Assembly: GCA_023433585.1 (NCBI GenBank)
Contig: JAEZCL010000044.1
Coordinates: forward strand, 1-6,300
DNA length: 6,300 nt
Reading direction: 5' to 3'
Origin: Pseudomonadota bacterium
GTDB taxonomy: Bacteria > Pseudomonadota > Alphaproteobacteria > Caulobacterales > Caulobacteraceae
Shown here: positions 1-5,082 of the stretch, piece after piece
Layout of the letters: each line of letters opens with the position of its first letter
Position numbering within the stretch: position 1 is the first letter of the stretch
Made by a program: the position numbers and the translations under genes
The notes under the pieces: model-generated
Databases searched by the model: none
What the model was told of the DNA's origin: nothing
The model's input: the letters and a program-made list of their open reading frames with translations, nothing else

Positions 1-167
1 CCGCCGATGGCCGGATTGCACGACATCTCGCCGATGGTGTCCAGGCGATGGGTCAGCAGCAGGGTCGCCGCGCCCATGCGCGCAGCCGCCGTCGCCGCCT
101 CGCAGCCGGCATGGCCGCCGCCGACGACGATGACGTCCCAGATCTGATTTTTGGGCGCTTGGGTCAC
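1..167 (-). CDS. mnmG: MnmG (GidA), tRNA uridine-5-carboxymethylaminomethyl modification enzyme, N-terminal part only
   Basis: Partial gene: only the first 55 codons are present and the rest runs off the left edge. The translation starts VTQAPKNQIWDVIVVGGG and continues with HAGCEAA. This gives the Rossmann FAD-binding motif GGGHAGCEAA (residues 16-25) and then CNPAIGG from residue 50, both hallmarks of the MnmG/GidA family. The family's FAD-dependent enzyme works with MnmE to install the cmnm5 group on the wobble uridine (U34) of some tRNAs. The start is taken as GTG at 167-165: an in-frame stop (198-200) lies 30 bases upstream and there is no ATG or other GTG between them. No good Shine-Dalgarno sequence precedes it. 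It follows mnmE after a 94-bp gap that carries a parS site, in the same direction, as expected for partner genes. The identification is secure; the start codon is less so. Confidence 0.95.
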   Translation of the reverse strand, partial: MTQAPKNQIWDVIVVGGGHAGCEAATAAARMGAATLLLTHRLDTIGEMSCNPAIG

Positions 168-261
168 GACGGGCGAACTCTGAACTCGGGGCGGGGCCTA
201 TAGCATCAGATGGGCGCCCGGTCATCCCGGCGAAAGGCCCGGCGTTTCACGTGAAACAGGT
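168..261. other. mnmE-mnmG intergenic spacer carrying parS
   Basis: This 94-bp non-coding gap lies between the mnmE stop and the mnmG GTG start. Besides the parS site it holds a GC-rich stretch (about 208-243) with the string GTCATCCCGGCGAAAG. That string resembles a short dispersed repeat often seen in alphaproteobacterial intergenic DNA, but I cannot confirm it from one copy. I see no convincing hairpin with a T-tract, so mnmE and mnmG may be co-transcribed. Confidence 0.5.
243..258. promoter_or_regulatory. parS: parS centromere site (14-bp perfect core)
   Basis: GTTTCACGTGAAAC at 244-257 is a perfect 14-bp palindrome. It matches the core of the bacterial ParB-binding parS consensus TGTTTCACGTGAAACA. 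One outer base (c at 243) departs from the 16-bp consensus and the other (a at 258) matches. parS sites nucleate ParB binding and spreading, which drives segregation of the origin region by ParA. The site lies in non-coding DNA 4 bp beyond the mnmE stop codon, in a position free of coding constraint. A second parS lies 1.7 kb to the right. Confidence 0.92.
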
Positions 262-1575
262 CTATTTGCCGATGCAAAAACTGGCGAAGACCTCGCACAG
301 GATATCCTCGACCCCGACCTCCCCCGCCACCTCGGCCAGGGCGCGAACAGCATAGCGAAGCTCCTCCGAGGCCACCTCGGGACCCACGGCCAGCGCAGGC
401 CCGGCCGCGACCAGATGATCACGAGCGCGCTGAAGCCGGACGCGGTGGCGTTCACGGGTGACGGCGGGAAAGTCAGCGCCGGACAGGTCGCGGGTGATAC
501 GCGCCTGGAGCCAGGCGTCCAGGGCCGGAAGCCCCTTCCCCGTCGCCGCGCTGATCCAAAGATATTCAAAACCCTCGGGTTCGGCGAGGCGGATCAGATC
601 GGCCTTGTTCAGCACCACCAGATCGCCGGGCCTGATCACGCCCTGAACCGCCGATGGGTCGTCACCTGGGGCGCGGACCCACAGGCGCAGGTCGGCGGCC
701 TGGGCGTGGGCGCGGGCGCGGCGCACCCCTTCCGCCTCGATGACGTCCCCCGTCTCGCGCAGCCCGGCCGTGTCCATCACCACCACGGCATAGCCGCCGA
801 GGGTCAGGTGCGCCTCCAGCACGTCGCGGGTGGTGCCCGGGACCGGGGTGACGATGGCGGCGTCGCGCCCGGTCAGATGGTTGAACAGGGTGGACTTGCC
901 CGCATTCGCGTCCCCCACCAGAACGATGCGATAGCCTTCACGGATGCGCTCGCCGCGCCTGGCCTGGCCCAGGGCGAAGTCGATATCGGCGATCAGAGCC
1001 TGAATCATCGGACCGACCCGGCTGGACAGGCCGCCGGGCACACCTTCCTCGTCCGGGAAGTCGATCTCGGCTTCCAGCAGCGCCAGGGCTTCCAGCAGAG
1101 CCCGGCGGAATCCGGCGTAACGCTGGGACAGGGCCCCGCCCAGCTGACCCAGGGCCTGACGCCGCTGAGCGTCGGATTCGGCGTCCACCAGATCGGCGAT
1201 GGCCTCGGCCTGGGTCAGATCCAGGCGGCCGTTCTGGAAGGCGCGGCGGGAAAACTCACCCGGTTCGGCCGGGCGAGCGCCCAGGGCCGTCACGGCGCGA
1301 GCGCAGGCCTCGATCACCGCCTGGCCGCCGTGCAGGTGCAGTTCGGCGCAGTCCTCCCCGGTGAAACTGGCGGGGCCGGGCATCCACAGGACCAGGGCCT
1401 GGTCAAAGGGCTCGCCGGACGGGCCTGTCAGGGTGCGAAGAGACGCGCGGCGCGGTTCGAGACCGCCGGCGCCGAGACTTTTCAGAATTTCTGCGGTTCC
1501 CGGTCCCGACAGGCGCACCACCGCGATGGCGCCGCGTCCGGGAGGGGTGGCGAGGGCGAAGAGCGTGTCGGTCAT
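262..1575 (-). CDS. mnmE: tRNA uridine-5-carboxymethylaminomethyl modification GTPase MnmE (TrmE)
   Basis: A 437-residue protein, slightly shorter than the usual 450 or so. It is the GTPase partner of MnmG in forming the cmnm5 modification at U34 of tRNAs; the complex is cytoplasmic. Residues 1-120 form the tetrahydrofolate-binding domain (TPPGRGAIAVVRLSG; later LHGGQAVIEA and PGEFSRRAF). A helical domain follows and holds an inserted G domain: P-loop GDANAGKS (221-228), GTTRD (247-251), DTAGLRET (268-275), NKAD (323-326) and SA at 342-343. The protein ends in CIGK, with the conserved C434 and C-terminal lysine. In the P-loop, D-A replaces the X-P of the common GxPNAGKS form. The ATG at 1575-1573 was chosen because MTDTLFALATPPGRG matches the family N-terminus and a strong GGAGGAG sits just upstream; this ribosome site lies inside the terminal repeat of a 146-bp element. 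An in-frame upstream extension would read through that element and is rejected. Confidence 0.97.
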   Translation of the reverse strand: MTDTLFALATPPGRGAIAVVRLSGPGTAEILKSLGAGGLEPRRASLRTLTGPSGEPFDQALVLWMPGPASFTGEDCAELHLHGGQAVIEACARAVTALGARPAEPGEFSRRAFQNGRLDLTQAEAIADLVDAESDAQRRQALGQLGGALSQRYAGFRRALLEALALLEAEIDFPDEEGVPGGLSSRVGPMIQALIADIDFALGQARRGERIREGYRIVLVGDANAGKSTLFNHLTGRDAAIVTPVPGTTRDVLEAHLTLGGYAVVVMDTAGLRETGDVIEAEGVRRARAHAQAADLRLWVRAPGDDPSAVQGVIRPGDLVVLNKADLIRLAEPEGFEYLWISAATGKGLPALDAWLQARITRDLSGADFPAVTRERHRVRLQRARDHLVAAGPALAVGPEVASEELRYAVRALAEVAGEVGVEDILCEVFASFCIGK

Positions 1576-1577
1576 GA

Positions 1578-1723
1578 GTCTCCTCCCCCTTTGGCGGAGA
1601 GCGACCATCCAAAGGATAATGGAGGGGGTGGTTCCGTCGCGGGGGCGAAGGAGGAAATGCAGGTATGGCGGACAGACCCCCTCCGCCGCTTCGCGGTCCC
1701 CCTCCCCCAAAGGGGGAGGAGAC
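1578..1723. repeat. 146-bp inverted-repeat (MITE/REP-like) element between the DUF6489 gene and mnmE
   Basis: The element is bounded by perfect 17-bp terminal inverted repeats: gtctcctccccctttgg at 1578-1594 and its reverse complement at 1707-1723. A nested inverted repeat lies inside (ggagggggt at 1621-1629 against accccctcc at 1676-1684). There is also a small CCGC-TTC-GCGG hairpin at 1686-1696. It fills almost the whole 151-bp gap, stopping 3 bp short of the small gene's stop codon and 2 bp short of the mnmE ATG. It has no credible coding capacity. G/C-runs of this style (ccctcccccaaagggggagg) are familiar as dispersed intergenic repeats in Caulobacteraceae genomes, but the copy number cannot be seen here. 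Its left repeat contributes the mnmE Shine-Dalgarno sequence. I see no clear target-site duplication. An alternative reading is a folded RNA leader or processing site of the rho-mnmE transcript. Confidence 0.75.
1580..1586 (-). promoter_or_regulatory. mnmE ribosome binding site inside the terminal repeat
   Basis: On the minus strand GGAGGAG (1586-1580) stands 4 bases before the mnmE ATG, within the run GGGGGAGGAG. It supports the chosen start over the longer in-frame extension. It lies wholly within the left terminal repeat of the element at 1578-1723. Confidence 0.85.
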
Positions 1724-1726
1724 GTG

Positions 1727-1954
1727 TCACGGCTTGGCGGCCGCTTCCATGAGGCGGCGGAAATGATCCTGGGCCTGGAGGCCGAAGCTGGTCCAGGTCT
1801 TCATCAGCTCGTCCGGCTGCATGGCGGCGATGTTCTCGTCCATGCGACGCTTCATCTCGGCCACCATATGGTCGTTGAGCCCCTCCACGTCCGGCAGGCC
1901 GAGGAAAGCCCGGGCTTCGGCCGGCTCGCAGTCGATCTCGATCTTCACCTTCAT
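1727..1954 (-). CDS. small DUF6489-type protein of unknown function
   Basis: A 75-residue protein with the start MKVKIEIDCEPAEARAFLGL, then PDV, which I recognise as the DUF6489 family pattern (short beta strand, then CxPxEARxFLGLPDV). The rest is charged and helical, with a TWTSFGLQAQDHFRRLMEAA tail. There is no signal peptide or membrane segment, so it is probably cytoplasmic. No function is known to me. The ATG at 1954-1952 is preferred because the family starts there and AGGAG lies 8 bases upstream (1967-1963). A GTG at 1990-1988 would add 12 residues, including VSRET translated from the parS palindrome, and is unlikely. The gene follows rho by 44 bp in the same direction, so it is probably co-transcribed with rho. 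It is followed by the 146-bp repeat element and mnmE. It reads like an intact gene. Confidence 0.85.
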   Translation of the reverse strand: MKVKIEIDCEPAEARAFLGLPDVEGLNDHMVAEMKRRMDENIAAMQPDELMKTWTSFGLQAQDHFRRLMEAAAKP

Positions 1955-1966
1955 GCCGCAGGCTCC

Positions 1967-1982
1967 TGTTTCACGTGAAACA
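1967..1982. promoter_or_regulatory. parS: parS centromere site (perfect 16-bp palindrome)
   Basis: TGTTTCACGTGAAACA is a full 16-bp palindrome identical to the consensus parS that ParB binds in most bacteria. It lies in the 44-bp gap between the rho stop and the DUF6489-type start. Its left base is also the last base of that gene's AGGAG ribosome site. With the second site near 250 it forms part of an origin-proximal parS cluster, expected in the Caulobacterales a few kilobases from the origin. By family knowledge, ParB loads here and spreads over flanking DNA, with ParA moving the complex to the opposite pole. Confidence 0.96.
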
Positions 1983-1998
1983 CTCGTCACCCAAGCGA

Positions 1999-3387
1999 TC
2001 AGGTGTTCATGGACTGGAAGAAGTCGCCGTTGTTCTTGGACTGGCGCAGCTTGTCGAGCAGGAACTCGATGGCGTCCTGCGGCCCCATGGGATTGAGGAT
2101 GCGGCGCAGCACATAGGTCTTGGTCAGCTGATCCTTGGGCTCGATCAGATCTTCCTTGCGGGTGCCGGAGTTGAGCACGTCGATGGCCGGGAAGATGCGC
2201 TTGTCCGCCACCTTGCGGTCCAGCACGATCTCGGAGTTGCCGGTGCCCTTGAACTCCTCGAAGATCACCTCGTCCATGCGGCTGCCGGTGTCGATCAGGG
2301 CCGTGGCGATGATGGTCAGGCTGCCGCCCTCCTCCACGTTCCGCGCCGCACCGAAGAAGCGTTTCGGGCGTTGCAAGGCGTTGGCGTCCACACCGCCGGT
2401 CAGCACCTTGCCCGAGGACGGCACCGTGGCGTTATAGGCGCGGCCCAGACGGGTGATGGAATCCAGCAGGATCACCACGTCGCGCTTGTGCTCCACCAGG
2501 CGCTTGGCCTTCTCGATAACCATCTCGGCTACGGCGACATGTCGCGTCGCCGGCTCGTCGAAGGTGGAGGCCACCACCTCGCCCTTCACCGTGCGCTGCA
2601 TGTCGGTGACTTCCTCGGGGCGCTCGTCGATCAGCAGGACGATCAGATAGACCTCGGGGTGATTGGCCTCGATGGACTTGGCGATGTTCTGCAGCATCAC
2701 CGTCTTGCCCACCCGCGGCGGCGCCACGATCAGGCAGCGCTGGCCCTTGCCCAGCGGCGCGACGATGTCGATGACCCGGCCCGAACGGTCCTTCAGCGTC
2801 GGATCCTGGATTTCCATGTTCAGCCGCTGGTCGGGATAGAGCGGCGTCAGGTTGTCGAAATTGACCTTGGTGCGGACCGTCTCCGGGTCCTCGAAATTGA
2901 TCGTGTCGACCTTGAGCAGGGCGAAATAGCGTTCGCCCTCGCGCGGGCCGCGCACCGTGCCGTGCACCGTGTCGCCCGAGCGCAGGCCGAAACGGCGGAT
3001 CTGCGACGGCGAGACATAGATGTCGTCCGGCCCCGGCAGATAGTTGGCGTCGGGGCTGCGCAGGAACCCGAAGCCGTCGGGCAGGACCTCCAGCACTCCG
3101 TCGGCGGAGATCTCCACCTCTTCGTCGGCCAACACCTTGAGGATGGCGAACAGCAGGTCCTGACGACGCAGGTTCGAGGCGTTCTCGATCTCCAGTCCTT
3201 CAGCGAAGGCGACCAGGTCAGCGGCCGATTTCTCCTTGAGCTCACCCAGGGAGATGCGCTCACCCAGACCGGCGCCGTGCTCCTCATCGCCGTTTTCGGA
3301 CTCCCCGTCGCCGTCCACGGGCGTGTCGGCGGTCTGATCCTCAAGGGTCGTGTCTTCGGCCAGAGGCGGGTTTTCGGTGTCGGTCAT
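1999..3387 (-). CDS. rho: Transcription termination factor Rho
   Basis: A 462-residue hexameric RNA helicase/ATPase that loads on C-rich untranslated RNA and ends transcription. Residues 1-45 are an acidic, low-complexity extension not found in the roughly 419-residue E. coli protein. The Rho N-terminal helical domain follows (about 46-92), then the cold-shock-like RNA-binding domain with DGFGFLR (104-110) and YVSPSQIRRFGLRSGD. The ATPase core has Walker A APPRVGKT (222-229), the DERPEEV catalytic glutamate segment (254-260), Walker B DVVILLDS (303-310), the Q-loop region GGVDANALQRPKRFFGAARN (331-350) and the R-loop region KGTGN...SGTRKEDL (380-414). The ATG at 3387 was chosen because MTDTENPP fits alphaproteobacterial Rho and longer reading needs a TTG start in the leader. 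There is no strong Shine-Dalgarno. It sits 202 bp after hemJ and ahead of the DUF6489-type gene. Confidence 0.98.
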   Translation of the reverse strand: MTDTENPPLAEDTTLEDQTADTPVDGDGESENGDEEHGAGLGERISLGELKEKSAADLVAFAEGLEIENASNLRRQDLLFAILKVLADEEVEISADGVLEVLPDGFGFLRSPDANYLPGPDDIYVSPSQIRRFGLRSGDTVHGTVRGPREGERYFALLKVDTINFEDPETVRTKVNFDNLTPLYPDQRLNMEIQDPTLKDRSGRVIDIVAPLGKGQRCLIVAPPRVGKTVMLQNIAKSIEANHPEVYLIVLLIDERPEEVTDMQRTVKGEVVASTFDEPATRHVAVAEMVIEKAKRLVEHKRDVVILLDSITRLGRAYNATVPSSGKVLTGGVDANALQRPKRFFGAARNVEEGGSLTIIATALIDTGSRMDEVIFEEFKGTGNSEIVLDRKVADKRIFPAIDVLNSGTRKEDLIEPKDQLTKTYVLRRILNPMGPQDAIEFLLDKLRQSKNNGDFFQSMNT

Positions 3388-3589
3388 GAGCGTATCGTGA
3401 AAGGGCCGCGCGGCGCGAAGCCGGGCGGGCACGGGAGGAAAGGCGATGTCTGGCCCAAAGGCCGAAGGGGAAAGACGATCACCCAAGCGTCAAGCAGAAC
3501 GGTCGGGGCGTCTTGAGAGAAGGGCGGCGCATTTCTGCGCCTCGCCGCCAGCGACACCACAGGCCGGCGGCGACGTCAAGCGTGGCGGC
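3388..3589 (-). promoter_or_regulatory. hemJ-rho intergenic region: candidate rho promoter and leader
   Basis: This 202-bp non-coding gap probably carries the rho promoter and leader. On the minus strand there are two -35-like strings, TTGACGT (3579-3573, next to the hemJ stop) and TTGACGC (3493-3487). Both match the Caulobacter housekeeping TTGACGS consensus, but neither has a good GCTANAWC -10 at the usual distance, so the start site is uncertain. A hairpin lies at 3526-3541. From about 3480 to 3420 the RNA-like strand is pyrimidine-rich and includes TTTCCTCCCGTGCCCGCCC. C-rich leaders are typical Rho-loading sites, and rho is known to be autoregulated by termination in its own leader in E. 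coli. That use here is inference. Confidence 0.4.
3522..3549 (-). terminator. GC-rich hairpin downstream of hemJ, possible weak terminator or rho-leader structure
   Basis: GGCGCA-tttc-TGCGCC (3526-3541) is a perfect 6-bp stem with a 4-base loop. It can be extended by further G:C pairs (GGGC against CGCC) with a small bulge. It lies 49 bp past the hemJ stop. The minus-strand sequence after it (CCCTTCTCTC) is pyrimidine-rich but not a real U-tract, so intrinsic termination would be weak. It could equally be part of the rho 5' leader. Confidence 0.35.
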
Positions 3590-4042
3590 TCAGAAGCCCC
3601 ACTCCAGAGTCACAGACAGGACCATGACGACGGCGGCGATGAAAGGCAGTTCGTTGGTCATGCGCCAGAACCGCTCCGAGCGGACGTTGGTCCCGGCCTC
3701 GAAACGCTTGCGTGCGATCATCAAGTAGTGGTGCCAGGTGGTCAGGAAAAGGATTCCGGCGATCTTGGCGATCATCCAGGGTTGATGGGCGAAGGACCAG
3801 TCCGCCCCTGAGCCGCTACGCAGCCAGAACAGCCAGAGACCGAAGGCCCAGGCTGCCATCATGGCCGGATTCATGATGATTTTCAGTAGCTTGCGTTCCA
3901 TCGTCTGGAACGTCAGGTCCATCTCGCCACCCGACTCCGCGCGGGTGTGATAGGCGAACAGGCGCGGCAGATAGAGCAGTCCCGCCATCCAGGCGATCAC
4001 CGCCAGGATGTGCAGGCCCCGGGCCAGGTCATAGGTGTTCAT
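3590..4042 (-). CDS. hemJ: HemJ-type protoporphyrinogen oxidase (UPF0093 membrane protein)
   Basis: A 150-residue integral membrane protein, the usual length for HemJ. The family oxidises protoporphyrinogen IX to protoporphyrin IX in the inner membrane, replacing HemG/HemY in many alphaproteobacteria and cyanobacteria. Four hydrophobic segments can be seen: about 9-30 (with the conserved H11 in GLHILAVIAWMAGLLYLPRL), 55-76, 88-107 and 130-148. Conserved blocks include KLLKIIMNPAM, the WHHYL motif after the third segment and RFWRMTNELPF near the end. The ATG at 4042 overlaps the hemH stop in an ATGA, which points to translational coupling. The context with hemE and hemH strongly supports the haem-pathway role: the product passes its porphyrin directly to the neighbouring gene's ferrochelatase. 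No other protoporphyrinogen oxidase gene is in the window. An in-frame upstream extension only mirrors hemH sequence and is not used. Confidence 0.93.
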   Translation of the reverse strand: MNTYDLARGLHILAVIAWMAGLLYLPRLFAYHTRAESGGEMDLTFQTMERKLLKIIMNPAMMAAWAFGLWLFWLRSGSGADWSFAHQPWMIAKIAGILFLTTWHHYLMIARKRFEAGTNVRSERFWRMTNELPFIAAVVMVLSVTLEWGF

Positions 4043-5082
4043 GCCGCCATCCTCCGGCAGGGGCAGGCCTTCCAGTCGCCCTGGCAGCCCGGGCCGTAGG
4101 GCGCGATTCCGGTGCGTTCGACCGCCGAACCCGCCGCTTCGGCGAGCGCTTCGATGAAGTTCGGCTCCACGCTGACAGTCGGCGCCCGCAGATAGGGGAC
4201 GACCCCCTTCTCTCGGGCCAGTTCGCCGTACTGGACGTCCAGCTCCACCAGAGTCTCCACATGTTCGGAGACGAAGGCGATGGGAACCACAACCGCCCCG
4301 ACCCCGTCGCGGCCCGCCTGTTCGATAGCCTCGGGCGTGGACGGCCCCAGCCATTTCAGCGGCCCGACCCGGCTCTGATAGCAGATGCTCCAGTCCTTCA
4401 GGCCCAGGCGCTGGACCACGGCGAAAACCGTGCGTTCCACCTGTTCCCGATAGGGATCGCCCTTTTTCGTCACCAGCGCCTCGGGAATGCCGTGGGCCGA
4501 GAACAGCACACGCACCGGTTTGTCACCCGCACGCTCCAGTTGCCGGGCGATAAGGGCGGCCTGGGCTTCGACCCAGCCGCTGGCCTCGGGATAGCAGCAG
4601 ACCGCGCTGATGCGGCCCGGCCCCCGGTAATGGTCTCGCCACGCCTTGAATGAGGACCGCGTGGTGGTGGTCGAGAACTGGGGATAGAGGGGCAGAAGGA
4701 CGATCTGATCCGGTGCGAAGGCTTCCACCTCACGCGCAGTCTCGGGCGTCATGGGATGCCAGTAACGCATGGCGATGAAGACCTTGATCTCATCACCAGG
4801 CCAGTCCCGACTGAGCCGTTCGGTCAGGGCCGCCGCCTGTTTCTCGGTCTCCGGAACGAGCGGCGAACCGCCGCCCATGACATCGTAATTCGCCTTGGCT
4901 TCATCCTCTCGGCGGGTGGAGATCATCCGCGCCAGAGGCGTGCGGACGATCCCCGGCAAGCCGATGATGGCGGGATCGTTGAACAGGTTGAATAGAAACG
5001 GCCGCACCGCATCCGGCCTATCCGGTCCGCCCAGATTCATCAGGACGACGGCTATGCGGCGGGCGGGCGGCGTCTGCGTCAT
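4039..5082 (-). CDS. hemH: Ferrochelatase, probably [2Fe-2S]-containing
   Basis: A 347-residue enzyme that inserts Fe2+ into protoporphyrin IX, the last step to protohaem. Visible landmarks are MNLGGPD near the N-terminus (15-21), LLPLYPQFSTTTTRSS (129-144), FSAHGIP with the conserved metal-site H197 (194-200), and FVSEHVETLVELD (270-282) with the conserved E276. The C-terminus carries PGCQGDWKACPC, cysteines 333, 340 and 342, and there are internal cysteines at 162-163. Ferrochelatase of Caulobacter crescentus is known to bind a [2Fe-2S] cluster through such cysteines, so the cluster is likely here. The ATG at 5082 overlaps the hemE stop (ATGA) and MTQTPPARRIAVVLMNLGGP fits the family start. 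A longer in-frame version would extend into hemE and is rejected. No membrane anchor is evident, so it is soluble or peripheral. Confidence 0.97.
   Translation of the reverse strand: MTQTPPARRIAVVLMNLGGPDRPDAVRPFLFNLFNDPAIIGLPGIVRTPLARMISTRREDEAKANYDVMGGGSPLVPETEKQAAALTERLSRDWPGDEIKVFIAMRYWHPMTPETAREVEAFAPDQIVLLPLYPQFSTTTTRSSFKAWRDHYRGPGRISAVCCYPEASGWVEAQAALIARQLERAGDKPVRVLFSAHGIPEALVTKKGDPYREQVERTVFAVVQRLGLKDWSICYQSRVGPLKWLGPSTPEAIEQAGRDGVGAVVVPIAFVSEHVETLVELDVQYGELAREKGVVPYLRAPTVSVEPNFIEALAEAAGSAVERTGIAPYGPGCQGDWKACPCRRMAA

Noticed and set aside
150..168. Similar strings gtgacccaagcg (minus strand, mnmG start) and cacccaagcg near 1987 and 3480
   Set aside because: Short matches of 10-12 bases in differing orientation and context, without symmetry; consistent with chance.
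208..243. Possible Rho-independent terminator after mnmE
   Set aside because: CCGG/CCCGG runs can form only short imperfect stems, and no T-tract follows on the minus strand.
1363..1369. Isolated gtgaaac half-site inside mnmE
   Set aside because: Only half of a parS palindrome; the other half is absent and the sequence is coding.
1576..1710. 45-residue N-terminal extension of MnmE
   Set aside because: It would be translated from the inverted-repeat element and lies upstream of a strong ribosome site and the conserved MTDTLFALATPPGRG start.
415..1752. Plus-strand open frame (445 codons) opposite mnmE
   Set aside because: Antisense shadow of mnmE with low-complexity composition. It also crosses the repeat element, and no family motif is visible.
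1955..1990. GTG start adding 12 residues to the DUF6489-type protein, translating parS as VSRET
   Set aside because: The family begins at MKVKIEID, and AGGAG is correctly spaced from the inner ATG. The open frame through parS is a by-product of the palindrome.
1975..3516. Long plus-strand open frame (513 codons) opposite rho
   Set aside because: It is exactly antisense to the well-conserved rho gene. The translation is rich in H, V, D, G and Q with no recognisable domain, as expected of an antisense shadow in high-GC DNA.
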